From positions 3,197,001 to 3,261,000 of the forward strand of contig NC_011830.1 of NCBI RefSeq assembly GCF_000021925.1: DNA of 64,000 bases. Direction: 5' to 3'. The notes beneath the pieces are model-generated. The model was not told the DNA's origin. It saw only the letters and a program-made list of their open reading frames with translations, and searched no databases. The position numbers and the translations under genes are program-made. Below are positions 24,964 through 33,788 of this stretch, one piece after another; position 1 is the stretch's first letter, and each line of letters starts with the position of its first letter. The DNA is from Desulfitobacterium hafniense DCB-2 (lineage in GTDB: Bacteria; Bacillota; Desulfitobacteriia; Desulfitobacteriales; Desulfitobacteriaceae).

Positions 24964-25804
24964 GCCTTTGCAATATGCTTTTATGCAGCGGGCCCTCATC
25001 GGCACCATTGCTGTGGCAGTGCTTACGGCAGTCGTAGGAACCTTTGTGATCTTAAGACGTCTGGCCTTTATCGGCGAAGGTTTAGCACATGGTTCTTTAG
25101 CGGGGTTAGCTATCGGCTATCTCCTGGGCTGGAATTTATACATCGCCGGCAATATCTATACCATAGGTCTTGCCTTATTTATTGGTGCGCTTCATGAGAA
25201 AGCCAAAGTCAGCCTGGACACAGCCATTGGCATTCTCTTTTCCACTTCCATGGCTTTAGGGGTAGCATTAATCAGCTCCTTAAAATTCTATTCAAGCAAT
25301 TTGACCGGCTATCTTTTCGGTTCGGTATTATCCATCGGTTCTTTTGACTTGATGATCATTGTTGGTTCAACATGTGTGATTCTTGCCATTCTTGCGGTAT
25401 TCTACAAAGAATTCGTTTATTATGCCTTTGATCCGGAAATGGCCGAAGTGACAGGGTTGCCCCGTGCACGCCTGCATTATGCCATGCTGGCCATGATCGC
25501 TGTGACCGTAGTGGTGGCCTCTCAAACCGTTGGCATTATTCTTGTCACCGCACTGCTGACTATACCTGCCGCGTCGGCTTTTCAGTGGACTCATTCCCTG
25601 AAGAAATTAGTGCTGCTCTCTGTATTTTTTGGATTAATCAGCGCCATCCTCGGCCTTTATCTCTCTTATTATTTAAATGTGGCTTCCGGAGCCAGTATCG
25701 CTCTGACAGCAGCCGTAATCTTTTTACTGAGCTTTCTCTGTTCGCCCAAACGAGTCAGCCTGGGCCGCAGTTTTGGCCGTGTAAAGACCTCAGAGAAAGG
25801 GTGA
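24947..25804 (+). CDS. znuB: Zinc ABC transporter, permease subunit
   Basis: 285 residues with eight or nine membrane helices of the ABC-3 permease family (for example FVILRRLAFIGEGLAHGSLAG, which contains the conserved coupling region, and VGIILVTALLTIPAA). It forms the channel for Zn2+ with ZnuC. The ATG at 24947 follows GGGAGGG and overlaps the znuC end by 17 bases; the longer frame from 24866 is an extension inside znuC. Confidence 0.93.
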   Translation: MHLLIEPLQYAFMQRALIGTIAVAVLTAVVGTFVILRRLAFIGEGLAHGSLAGLAIGYLLGWNLYIAGNIYTIGLALFIGALHEKAKVSLDTAIGILFSTSMALGVALISSLKFYSSNLTGYLFGSVLSIGSFDLMIIVGSTCVILAILAVFYKEFVYYAFDPEMAEVTGLPRARLHYAMLAMIAVTVVVASQTVGIILVTALLTIPAASAFQWTHSLKKLVLLSVFFGLISAILGLYLSYYLNVASGASIALTAAVIFLLSFLCSPKRVSLGRSFGRVKTSEKG

Positions 25805-25810
25805 ACACAA

Positions 25811-26248
25811 ATGGACTACAATGAGATCATCCAACTCATTCAAGAAAAGGGCTATCGCCTTACTGACCCACGTAAAAAAGTTATCCGCATCTTAACCAGC
25901 CATTCTGAATTTTTAGGTGCTTACGATATTCATAACCTTCTTCAGCAGGAAAATGTTCCTATTGGTGTCGCCTCCATCTATCGTGTGCTTAGTTTGCTCA
26001 AAAGCTTAGGTCTACTGAGATCTGAAGAATTCAGTGCCGGCGGCGAAAAATATCGTCTGGAAAGCTTGGCATCTCATCACCATCATTCACACCAGCTGAT
26101 CTGTTCCCAATGCGGTCGTACTGAAGAATGGATAGGGGAATGCCCCATCTCCAACATCGCCGGGAAGCTTGAGCAAGACAGCGGGTATCAAATCGAGGAG
26201 CATTGGCTCAGATTTTTTGGAGTATGCCCGTTTTGCCGCAAAGAATAG
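25811..26248 (+). CDS. zur: Fur-family zinc regulator
   Basis: 145 residues: winged helix (LTDPRKKVIRIL, GVASIYRVLSLL), a HHHHSH metal cluster and two CxxC pairs (CSQC, CPFC) for the structural zinc. As the last gene of a zinc-uptake operon it is best read as Zur, which blocks the operon when zinc is plentiful, probably at the palindrome before znuA. The link is by position; the metal cannot be read from sequence. ATG six bases after the znuB stop. Confidence 0.88.
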   Translation: MDYNEIIQLIQEKGYRLTDPRKKVIRILTSHSEFLGAYDIHNLLQQENVPIGVASIYRVLSLLKSLGLLRSEEFSAGGEKYRLESLASHHHHSHQLICSQCGRTEEWIGECPISNIAGKLEQDSGYQIEEHWLRFFGVCPFCRKE

Positions 26249-26255
26249 AACCTTT

Positions 26256-26873
26256 TTACCGCCTTTTGCGGCCCTTGCGCTTAAAAAAGAAATAACCTAT
26301 GCCTGCCAGGATGAGCACACCAATCACTAGATCCAGGCGGTGGAATAATGGCTTAAGTGAGTTCCAGTTAGCGCCCAGCTTTTCTCCGACGATGATTAAG
26401 AACATACACCAGGGCAGTGCCCCCAGTACTGTATAGATGGCCATTTTCACGGCACTCATTTTTGCTATACCGGCGGGCAGGGATATGAAGGTTCGTATCA
26501 CGGGCAGCAGACGTCCCACTAAGACGGTAATTTCCCCATGCCTGCTGAATAAACGCTCAGTCCACTGCAATTCCTTTTCCTTGATAAAAAAATAATGTCC
26601 ATAACGCTGAATAAAAGGCCGGCCTCCCCGGACACCCACATAATAGGCGACGAGACCGCCAAAAAGATTGCCTAAGGTTGCCGCTAAAGTAGCCGTCCAA
26701 AAGTCAAAATGACCTATGTAGACCATATATCCCGTAAAGGGGAGAATGATTTCACTGGGGAGAGGGATACAGGCACTTTCGATGGCCATGGCCAGAAAGA
26801 CGCCAAAGTAGCCCAGGCTGGAAATCAATTCGACGACGAACTCTCCCAGTGTGGTCAGCAATTGTTCTAACAA
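26256..26873 (-). CDS. DedA-family membrane protein
   Basis: 205 residues with the DedA signature (ESACIPLPSEIILPFTG and the GRLLPVIRTFISLPAG segment with its conserved arginines) and several membrane helices. DedA proteins are thought to be lipid scramblases or flippases needed for envelope homeostasis. The TTG start at 26873 has AAAGGAGG seven bases upstream; the longer frame to 26918 reads through that site. Repeat copy B begins about 80 bp upstream, so the promoter region abuts the repeat. Confidence 0.9.
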   Translation of the reverse strand: MLEQLLTTLGEFVVELISSLGYFGVFLAMAIESACIPLPSEIILPFTGYMVYIGHFDFWTATLAATLGNLFGGLVAYYVGVRGGRPFIQRYGHYFFIKEKELQWTERLFSRHGEITVLVGRLLPVIRTFISLPAGIAKMSAVKMAIYTVLGALPWCMFLIIVGEKLGANWNSLKPLFHRLDLVIGVLILAGIGYFFFKRKGRKRR

Positions 26874-26961
26874 GAGGGGTCCTCCTTTCTCCGTAGGTAG
26901 AGCTTTCTTTAGGGTCATGCCTCTGAAGCTGTTTTGCGCAAAAGTCCTGGGGAATTTCTCC

Positions 26962-27169
26962 AGGATTTTGCTTTACAGCGGTCGCTCCATAAGCTGTGCG
27001 GACAAAACTACCGCTCAAAGCCCTCCGCTCCGTCGGGTACCCGGCCAAATCGCTCCTGCTCAATGGCCGGTTGGAAACGTCCTGTTTCCAACCCGACTCC
27101 GCTGCAGGCTTTTCGCGAAGTTTTGTTTCCGCTCGCTTAAATTCGCTCTCTTCCGTAAAGCAAAATCCT
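26962..27169. repeat. Module 1 of repeat copy B: 208-bp nested inverted repeat
   Basis: The perfect outer arms AGGATTTTGCTTTAC (26962-26976) and GTAAAGCAAAATCCT (27155-27169) are conserved, as are the CCGGCC/GGCCGG and TTGGAAAC/GTTTCCAA hairpins. The GCTTTTCGCG arm is kept but its partner has changed to CGCTCAAAGC, weakening that inner stem. Confidence 0.85.
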
Positions 27170-27294
27170 TGGGCTGCTTTGCAGGTGTTTGCATGCAGGC
27201 TTTGCGGGATGAGTCGCGACCCAAGCTGTTTTTTCCGTCTTGCCGACGCCGCTGGGGGCGGCAGGGTCGGCGGCCCAAAGGGGGCCCGCAAGCA

Positions 27295-27538
27295 GTAGCT
27301 TTACGTACAAAAGCGGACGGATTTAGCGGAGGGGCGGTCAGGTCAACGAGGCTTTCTTAACATAGCGGAGCCACGGTTCACATCAGGTATTACCCTGAGG
27401 TTTGGCGGCGAAAGTGTCCAGTGGACAGTTTCGCTCAAGGCGGCATGCTACAAAGCCTACTTATCCGCCGCAGATGCTGTTAAGAAAGCGAGTTGACCAG
27501 CGCCGGAGCTATGGAGTACGCGTTGTGCGTAAAGCTAC
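27295..27538. repeat. Module 2 of repeat copy B: second inverted-repeat module
   Basis: The outer arms GTAGCTTTACGTACAA (27295-27310) and TTGTGCGTAAAGCTAC (27523-27538) pair with one exception. The inner stem GGTCAAC..GCTTTCTTAAC with GTTAAGAAAGC..GTTGACC is better matched than in copy A. Confidence 0.8.
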
Positions 27539-27599
27539 GCGACCCGAGCCAAGACCTTTTACCCCTCTGCCGCAGATACCCCCGGCGGAAACAGCTTCA

Positions 27600-28979
27600 T
27601 TATTGTTCCTCTTTCTGCCTATCCTGAACTTTTGCCATGCTCTTCCGGGAAATACCGCTGCTCGTGCATTCGAAAAGAATCTTTTTGCCATCCACCACAG
27701 TTTCCAGATAAACACCTTTGCCCCACAATGTCTGCAGCAGCTGCAAAGTTCTTTCCAGATAAACAATGTCCAAGTCGAGTCCCTCATGACCATGAACAAG
27801 ATAGAGCCCGCCTTTTCCCTCGTAATCCCCATCCATGACTAAAATACGGGGATGGCCGCCATGGACCAGCTGCTTAACCAGGTTATCGCGCACCTTCTCC
27901 CAGGCGGTATCCATGACTTGCCAGTGGGCACCTACCTTACGATAATTAAAGAGGTTGAGTTCCTCAACCAGTTCTTGATTGAGATAATTGCGCACAAAGG
28001 AAATGTCATTCTCCATCTCTCGTATTTCAAACAAAGTTTCCCAGTCATAATGCTCAGCAAGATGGTCCCATATCTTAACGCCTAAGTAATAGGGATTGAG
28101 CTGCAGCTTTGCAGGCTGTACGACTTGACTGTGCATTACGGCAAAGTCTACCGCCTCGGCGTCAGTGAGGTCCAGTTCTCTCATAATTCGTGAATGCCAA
28201 AAGGTGGCCCACCCTTCATTGATGATTTTTGTTTCGATCTGGGGATAAAAGTATAGGGATTCTTCACGGATCATACTCAATATATCCCGCTGCCAATCTT
28301 CCAGGCTTGAAGAGTGAGTCATTAAATAAAGCAGCAGGTCTTCTTCCGGTAATCTTTCCTCAGCTTCATCATCAGTTTCTCTATCCCAAAGATCTGCATA
28401 TTCAGTTAGGTGGACGGAAATTTTCTTTTGCGCTCCGCCTTTTTTGTTGGAGTCTTCGGCAGAGCTTTTTTGAGGCCCTAAATGGGCTCTGAAATCCACA
28501 TGCTCTTGGATGGCTAATACCGCATCTAAGGTTTGTTCCACCTTATCCCGGCCATGCTCCAGTTCGTAGTCCCGCATGCGCCGGGCATGAGCTTCCATGC
28601 GCAGCACCATGTCCTGAGGGGTTCGTCGGAAATAGCGGTTATGCTTAAAAAAATCCACATGAGCATAGACATGGCCTATGACCAGCTTGTTCTGGATTAA
28701 GCGATTCCCTTCCAACAGAAACGCATAAGATGGATTCGAGTTGATGACGAGTTCGTAGATCCGGGTGAGATTCAAATCATACTGCATTTTCATACGATAG
28801 AAAGCCTTGCCAAAGCTCCAATGTGTGAAACGCACCGGCATCCCATAAGCCCCAAAAGAATAAATCGCTTCAGCCGGGCAGACCTCAAAATGCACTGGAT
28901 AAAAGTCAAGCCCCAGGCCTCTGGCCACCTTGGCAATTTCTTGAGCATAATAGCTGAGTTCTGTCACCTCATAGTCCAT
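27600..28979 (-). CDS. spoVR: SpoVR family protein
   Basis: About 459 residues with typical SpoVR blocks (GLDFYPVHFEVCPAEAIYSF, then YELVINSNPSYAFLLEGN, HVYAHVDFFKHN and NEGWATFWHSRIM). In Bacillus it is linked to spore cortex formation; the molecular role is unknown. The start at 28979 has GGAGAG six bases upstream; a GTG two codons earlier is also in frame. Last gene of the prkA-yhbH-spoVR cluster, which is widely kept together. Confidence 0.95.
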   Translation of the reverse strand: MDYEVTELSYYAQEIAKVARGLGLDFYPVHFEVCPAEAIYSFGAYGMPVRFTHWSFGKAFYRMKMQYDLNLTRIYELVINSNPSYAFLLEGNRLIQNKLVIGHVYAHVDFFKHNRYFRRTPQDMVLRMEAHARRMRDYELEHGRDKVEQTLDAVLAIQEHVDFRAHLGPQKSSAEDSNKKGGAQKKISVHLTEYADLWDRETDDEAEERLPEEDLLLYLMTHSSSLEDWQRDILSMIREESLYFYPQIETKIINEGWATFWHSRIMRELDLTDAEAVDFAVMHSQVVQPAKLQLNPYYLGVKIWDHLAEHYDWETLFEIREMENDISFVRNYLNQELVEELNLFNYRKVGAHWQVMDTAWEKVRDNLVKQLVHGGHPRILVMDGDYEGKGGLYLVHGHEGLDLDIVYLERTLQLLQTLWGKGVYLETVVDGKKILFECTSSGISRKSMAKVQDRQKEEQ

Positions 28980-29025
28980 AGACACCTCTCCTGACTTTTT
29001 TCATCCTCTGCCGGCGCCGGCACGG

Positions 29026-30156
29026 CTAAGAAAATACCGTTTTCAGCGCTTCATAAACTTCTTGGCGATCGCGAATCGTGACAAAGCGGAGCTTAGGATC
29101 CGTAATACGCTTTAGAGAGGACATGAGGGTGCTGGAGTAGTGGGTTCTGAGAATCTCGCCATAGCCAACTACCTGACTCACGTCCACAAGCTTTTGCATC
29201 AGATTCAAGGACCGGGTGTTGTCTGAGCCAATATTATCGCCATCAGTAAAATGAACCGGATAAATATTATAGTGGGCAGGAGGATAATCCCGCCGGATAA
29301 TTTCTAAAGCCAGTTGATAGACGGAGGAACAACGAGTTCCACCGCTTTCTCCCCGGGTAAAAAACTCCTCTTCCGTGACTTCTTTCGCTTCAGTGTGATG
29401 GGCCAAAAAGCGCATTTCCACATTTTCATACTTTTCCCTTAAGAAACGCACCATCCAGAAAAAGAAGGTTCGTGATATATACTTTTCAAACTGACCCATG
29501 GACCCTGAGGTATCCATCATAGCCAGGATAACGGCATTGGTTTCATAGTTAGGATGAGTTTCCCAGGTCTTAAAGCGCAAATCCTCAGGAAGTATTTTGA
29601 GGTCTTGATCCTTGCCGGCCAAGGCCTGCCGTTTGATGCTTTCGATAAGAGTGCGTTTTTTATCAATATTGGCCATCAGGCCTTTCTTGCGAATATCTTT
29701 AAATTCCGGTTTATCATGAGCAATCAAGGGGCGTTTTTTATCATCCAAATTAGGAAGCTGCAATTCCTCAAAAAGAAGTGTAGCCAGATCCTCATAAGTG
29801 ACTTCAGCCTCATAAATATCGACTCCCGGCTCATCTCCGGCACCCGGACCTTTACCGGCCCCTTGTTTGCGCTGGCTTTCCCGAGCCAGGATATCGCCAT
29901 CCTGCATTCTTTTGCTTCCTTGGCCTGTGTGCTTTTTCTTGTTGTAATCAAAACGAAAGCGAAACTCTTCTAAGGAGCGCATCGGTATTTTGGTAGCCTT
30001 TTTGCCATCACTGAGGATGATGCTTTCATCAACGATTAAATCCCCAAGCTGCTTTTTGATCGCTTCCTGAACTTTCTCTTTGTGCCGGTTTTGATCCAGA
30101 TAGCCTTTGCGATGTAAGCCCCAATCCTCCCGGCTGACAATAATATCATCACTCAT
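29026..30156 (-). CDS. yhbH: YhbH/DUF444 sporulation protein
   Basis: 376 residues of the UPF0229 family: a basic N-terminal half (KKKHTGQGSKRMQDGD) and a C-terminal von Willebrand A-like domain with a MIDAS-type DTSGSMG (about residue 212). It acts with PrkA and SpoVR in sporulation or stationary phase, by an unknown mechanism. ATG with AAGGAGG eight bases upstream; 12 bp after prkA. Confidence 0.94.
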   Translation of the reverse strand: MSDDIIVSREDWGLHRKGYLDQNRHKEKVQEAIKKQLGDLIVDESIILSDGKKATKIPMRSLEEFRFRFDYNKKKHTGQGSKRMQDGDILARESQRKQGAGKGPGAGDEPGVDIYEAEVTYEDLATLLFEELQLPNLDDKKRPLIAHDKPEFKDIRKKGLMANIDKKRTLIESIKRQALAGKDQDLKILPEDLRFKTWETHPNYETNAVILAMMDTSGSMGQFEKYISRTFFFWMVRFLREKYENVEMRFLAHHTEAKEVTEEEFFTRGESGGTRCSSVYQLALEIIRRDYPPAHYNIYPVHFTDGDNIGSDNTRSLNLMQKLVDVSQVVGYGEILRTHYSSTLMSSLKRITDPKLRFVTIRDRQEVYEALKTVFS

Positions 30157-30168
30157 GGTTCATCCTCC

Positions 30169-32070
30169 TTAACGATTGAGGAGGGAGCCGACATATTTGA
30201 CGATTTCATTGGCACAAATGGGGCAGTACCCATGAAGCTGAATCAGGCGATCCGTCACTTCATTAATGCGGCGCAATTGCTCCTGGTCCGGATGGGATAC
30301 TGAAGTCGTCACCTTAATCACATCTTTAAGATCGGCAAATAATTTCTTCTCAATAGCCTCTCTTAACCGCTCATGAGAAGTGTATTGAAAAGCCTTGTTT
30401 TTGCGGGCATAGATTGAAATGCGGATCAGTATTTCTTCCCGAAAAGCCTTCTTGGCATTCTCCGATACCCCAATCTGCTCTTCGATACTGCGCATGAGCT
30501 GCTCGTCCGGCTCTAGCTCCTCTCCCGTAATCGGGTCGTAAAGCTTGCTGGAGTTACAATAGGCTTCTACGTTATCCAGGTAGTTATTGAGTAAGGATTT
30601 AGCCGATTCTTCATAGGCATAAACAAAGGCTTTTTGGACTTCTTTTTTCGCTACTTCATCATATTCCTTGCGGGCAACCGCGATGAGATTGACCAGGTTT
30701 TCTCTTTCCTCTTTGGTGATGGAAGTATGTTGGGAAAGGCCATCCTTAAGTGCTCGTAAAATATCCAAGGCATTGATACAGGATTTGTGATCGCGGATGA
30801 GAGCTGTTGAGATACGATTAATAACATAGCGGGGGTCAACGCCGCTCATCCCTTCTCCCTGCTCTTCACCCTCAGTCATAATATCTTTAATATCCTTCTG
30901 ATTAAACCCTTCCACATCTTCCCCATCGTAGAGACGCATTTTCTTGACCAGATCCATACCTTGCTTTTTGGAGGGCTTCAGCCGGGAGATGATGCTGAAG
31001 ACCGAAGCCGTCCAGAGGCTGTGAGGAGCCAAGTGAATCCCCTTAAGATCGCTTTGCTGGATCAGCTTTTCATAGATTTTAACCTCAGAACTGATTTTCA
31101 GGTTATAGGGAACTGGAATCACGATAATCCGGGATTGAAGCGCCTCGTTCTTTTTATTGGCCACAAAGGATTTATATTCGTTTTCATTGGTATGGGCGAT
31201 AATCAGCTCGTCAGCGGAAATCAAGGCAAACCGCCCTGCTTTAAAATTCCCTTCCTGGGACAGGCTGAGCAGGTTCCAGAGAAATTTTTCATCACTTTTC
31301 AGCATCTCCTGAAACTCCATAAGACCTCTATTGGCCTTATTCAATTCACCGTCGAAACGATAGGCTCGGGGATCCGATTCTGAGCCGTATTCGGTGATGG
31401 TGGAGAAATCGATGCTTCCCGTCAAATCTGCGATGTCCTGGGATTTAGGATCAGAGGGAGTGAAGGTTCCGATGCCTACCCGCTGTTCTTCGGAGAAAAT
31501 GATCCGCTTGATCGGTACATCCTCTACACGGCCCTGGAACTCTTCTTCCACTCTCAGCCGGCAGACCGGACAAAGATTGCCTTCGATACGAATTCCGTAT
31601 TGCTGTTCGAATTCTTCCCGCAGGACTTGGGGAAGCAGATGGAGAGGATCCTCATGCATGGGGCAGCCATCAATAGCGTAAACGGCGCCCTCCTCCGTCC
31701 TGGTATAGTCCTCCAGGCCCTTTTTCAGCAAGGTTACAATGGTGGACTTGCCCCCACTGACAGGACCCATGAGCAGAAGAATCCGCTTTCTGACATCCAG
31801 TCGTTTCGCTGCCGAATGAAAATACTCTTCTACCAGACGCTCCAAGGTTTTCTCCATGCCAAAGAGTTCTTTATTAAAGAATGCATAATTCTTATGATCA
31901 TTTTCTTCTTTAATCCCTGCTTTACGAATCATCTCATAGATCCGTGCATGGGCGTGCATGGCAAGCTTGGGGTTCTCAACGATCTTTAACAGATATTCCG
32001 TAAAGGTTCCGTTCCATGCCAAGGCAGCTTCTCTATCCCGATAATTTTTAAGCCATTGTATTACTTCCAT
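30169..32070 (-). CDS. prkA: PrkA AAA+ serine protein kinase
   Basis: 633 residues, the usual PrkA length. An AAA+ domain with P-loop GPVSGGKST (about residue 105) precedes a C-terminal domain distantly like a kinase. A CPVC pair after LCPVCRL and a CPICAN near the end fit the family. PrkA promotes sporulation and stationary-phase gene expression in Bacillus; some work sees it as a protease rather than a kinase. AAGGAGG precedes the ATG. First gene of the cluster; 207 bp of upstream DNA carries its promoter. Confidence 0.95.
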   Translation of the reverse strand: MEVIQWLKNYRDREAALAWNGTFTEYLLKIVENPKLAMHAHARIYEMIRKAGIKEENDHKNYAFFNKELFGMEKTLERLVEEYFHSAAKRLDVRKRILLLMGPVSGGKSTIVTLLKKGLEDYTRTEEGAVYAIDGCPMHEDPLHLLPQVLREEFEQQYGIRIEGNLCPVCRLRVEEEFQGRVEDVPIKRIIFSEEQRVGIGTFTPSDPKSQDIADLTGSIDFSTITEYGSESDPRAYRFDGELNKANRGLMEFQEMLKSDEKFLWNLLSLSQEGNFKAGRFALISADELIIAHTNENEYKSFVANKKNEALQSRIIVIPVPYNLKISSEVKIYEKLIQQSDLKGIHLAPHSLWTASVFSIISRLKPSKKQGMDLVKKMRLYDGEDVEGFNQKDIKDIMTEGEEQGEGMSGVDPRYVINRISTALIRDHKSCINALDILRALKDGLSQHTSITKEERENLVNLIAVARKEYDEVAKKEVQKAFVYAYEESAKSLLNNYLDNVEAYCNSSKLYDPITGEELEPDEQLMRSIEEQIGVSENAKKAFREEILIRISIYARKNKAFQYTSHERLREAIEKKLFADLKDVIKVTTSVSHPDQEQLRRINEVTDRLIQLHGYCPICANEIVKYVGSLLNR

Positions 32071-32203
32071 CGTAGTCCTCCTTTTCGCTATACATCATAC
32101 CTTACAAGGCTTAATCTAAATATATGCCTTAATTAAAAAGAAGAGACATTAGTTTTCTCCTCCCCTGGCGAAACCTTAGCAAAGGTTCAAAGGGCAAAAT
32201 AAA

Positions 32204-32235
32204 AACGCCTGCGGCTTTTCAGCTCCACAAGCGTT
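32204..32235 (-). terminator. Terminator after the 32278 gene
   Basis: On the minus strand AACGCTTGTGG pairs fully (two wobbles) with CCGCAGGCGTT and is followed by TTTATTTTG. Confidence 0.85.
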
Positions 32236-32277
32236 AATCACAAACTTATTACAAACTTATGCAAGGAATTTATATTA

Positions 32278-32490
32278 CTACTGCAATCTTGTCAAATCTT
32301 TGGCGTCATAAGCATATTCTCCAGAAAAGACGTCTAATTGAACCACGAAATACTCACCGAGTTCATCTTTTTCCAAGCGTACCACGGTTCCCATTTTTGA
32401 ATTATAGGTTAACACGCGGTCGCCACGTTTAAACTTTGGTAAGCGATCCGGGATGCCCGTCTTAATGGATTCATATTTTGCTGCATACAT
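32278..32490 (-). CDS. Small conserved-looking protein of unknown function
   Basis: 70 residues. After a short helical start there is FKRGDRVLTYNSKMGTVVRL, which looks like an SH3-type or KOW-type beta barrel, then more strands (EYFVVQLDVFSG). Such small barrels bind RNA, DNA or protein, but I do not recognise the family. An AGGTGT ribosome site precedes the ATG; a strong terminator follows. Single-gene unit upstream of prkA. Confidence 0.65.
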   Translation of the reverse strand: MYAAKYESIKTGIPDRLPKFKRGDRVLTYNSKMGTVVRLEKDELGEYFVVQLDVFSGEYAYDAKDLTRLQ

Positions 32491-32637
32491 ATGACTTACA
32501 CCTCCGTTTTATGTGAAAGTAATTTCTTGCTCTTATTCTACCATAGTTTTTATTTTAAATCTAGTCATAATTATAGGTAATTTTCTCAAATTTCCGATAA
32601 TTAATCAAATAGAATAAAATAAAATAAAAACTGTCCT

Positions 32638-33171
32638 TTAATACTCTATCCCTTTGCGGGCTTGGATCCCCAGCTCATAAGGATGCTTAATGTCCACCAT
32701 CTCTGTGACAAGATGAGCTTTCTCTATCAGTTGAGGTGATGCATTGCGGCCTGTCATGATAATCTCTACCTGCTCAGGTTTCTGAGCCAGTAGTTCTATG
32801 ACCTCCTCTTCGGGAATCAGTTCAAACCAGATGGCATTGATGATTTCATCAAGGATGACGATATCCCATTCCCCGGACAGCATGATCTCCCGGGCTCGCT
32901 CCAAACCTGCCCGGGCCTCGCGGCGATCATTTTCCTCAGCTTGTCCTTTAAAGACCCATCCCGGTGAGCCGTATTGCTCAAGCCGGCATTCCGGCTCCAG
33001 ACGTTTCAATCCCTGCAATTCCCCATAATCCTGACGGCCCTTCATAAACTGAAGGATAAAAACATGATAGCCATGCCCCACCGCTCTCAGAGTCAAGCCT
33101 AAGGCAGCTGTTGTCTTTCCTTTATTATTACCGGTATAAATCTGAATTAAACCCTTTTCCAGATTAGCCAT
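32638..33171 (-). CDS. cobO: Corrinoid (cob(I)alamin) adenosyltransferase, CobO/BtuR type
   Basis: 177 residues with P-loop GNNKGKTTAALG (residues 14-25), LQFMKGRQDYGE, and the VILDEIINAI and IIMTGRNA segments of the CobA/BtuR/CobO family. It puts the adenosyl group on cob(I)alamin or cobyrinate. The ATG at 33171 is four bases after the upstream gene's stop; the frame open to 33279 is an overlap extension. It is translationally coupled to the gene before it. No other corrinoid gene is beside it. Confidence 0.93.
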   Translation of the reverse strand: MANLEKGLIQIYTGNNKGKTTAALGLTLRAVGHGYHVFILQFMKGRQDYGELQGLKRLEPECRLEQYGSPGWVFKGQAEENDRREARAGLERAREIMLSGEWDIVILDEIINAIWFELIPEEEVIELLAQKPEQVEIIMTGRNASPQLIEKAHLVTEMVDIKHPYELGIQARKGIEY

Positions 33172-33175
33172 AAGT

Positions 33176-33703
33176 TTACACCTGCCTTGACCATTGTTCC
33201 AATTGGGGGTGAATATACGCCACATTGGGGCAGTGAATAAGTTCCGGAAACTTCTCGACGATCTGCTGAGTGAAAGCATAGGTAAAAAGTATCTTCATCG
33301 CTGATTTCTCATCGGCAGCCCGCAGTTCCACTTTGTCTGGATAAAAATAATAGCTGGTGTTGCTGTCCCGCCACAAGGTCTCCAGTTCCCCACATTTTAT
33401 TTTAATGATTCCGAACTGTTCAACTTTAATACTGCCAATGCTTGAAAAAGCCAGGGACATTTGGCCCGTTTCCAATGATACTTGCCCTGATTTATGGCGG
33501 CAATGGATGAGATGTTCAATGATCAACCGGGCCGGAATAGAAATTTCTTCGAATATTCTCCGATGGTTCCTGACTTCCTCTGCCCATTCTTCGAAATGAT
33601 GGACATGAACGGAGCGGACTTTAGAAATCTTCTTCAGCGACTGTTCGATCACCTGATGGATATCTTCCAAGCTTTCCAAAAGGAGCATGTCTTCTAATTT
33701 CAC
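33176..33703 (-). CDS. Protein of unknown function upstream of cobO
   Basis: 175 residues, soluble, starting with a helical, acidic region and a His-rich patch (VRSVHVHHFEEW), followed by mostly beta-like sequence (IGSIKVEQFGIIKIKCGEL). No motif recognised. A GTG start with GAGGGA five bases before it. Its stop lies four bases before cobO, so the two are probably co-translated; that is the only hint of function. Confidence 0.7.
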   Translation of the reverse strand: MKLEDMLLLESLEDIHQVIEQSLKKISKVRSVHVHHFEEWAEEVRNHRRIFEEISIPARLIIEHLIHCRHKSGQVSLETGQMSLAFSSIGSIKVEQFGIIKIKCGELETLWRDSNTSYYFYPDKVELRAADEKSAMKILFTYAFTQQIVEKFPELIHCPNVAYIHPQLEQWSRQV

Positions 33704-33788
33704 AGCAATCCCTCACATATCCTTCTCTTGGCTATATCCATATTCTAACCGAAAAATGGAATCTTTCCTAGTATTCCGGCACAATTTA

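Larger units (their letters stand above)
26956..27546 (+). repeat. Dispersed structured repeat, copy B (591 bp)
   Basis: The second copy of the 847-1480 element, same orientation on the plus strand. Module 1 (26962-27169) is 208 bp, exactly the length in copy A, with about 9 differences that I could count. Then about 110 bp unrelated to copy A, then the conserved module 2. It lies between dedA and the end of spoVR, so read-through from spoVR would transcribe it in reverse sense. Confidence 0.9.
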
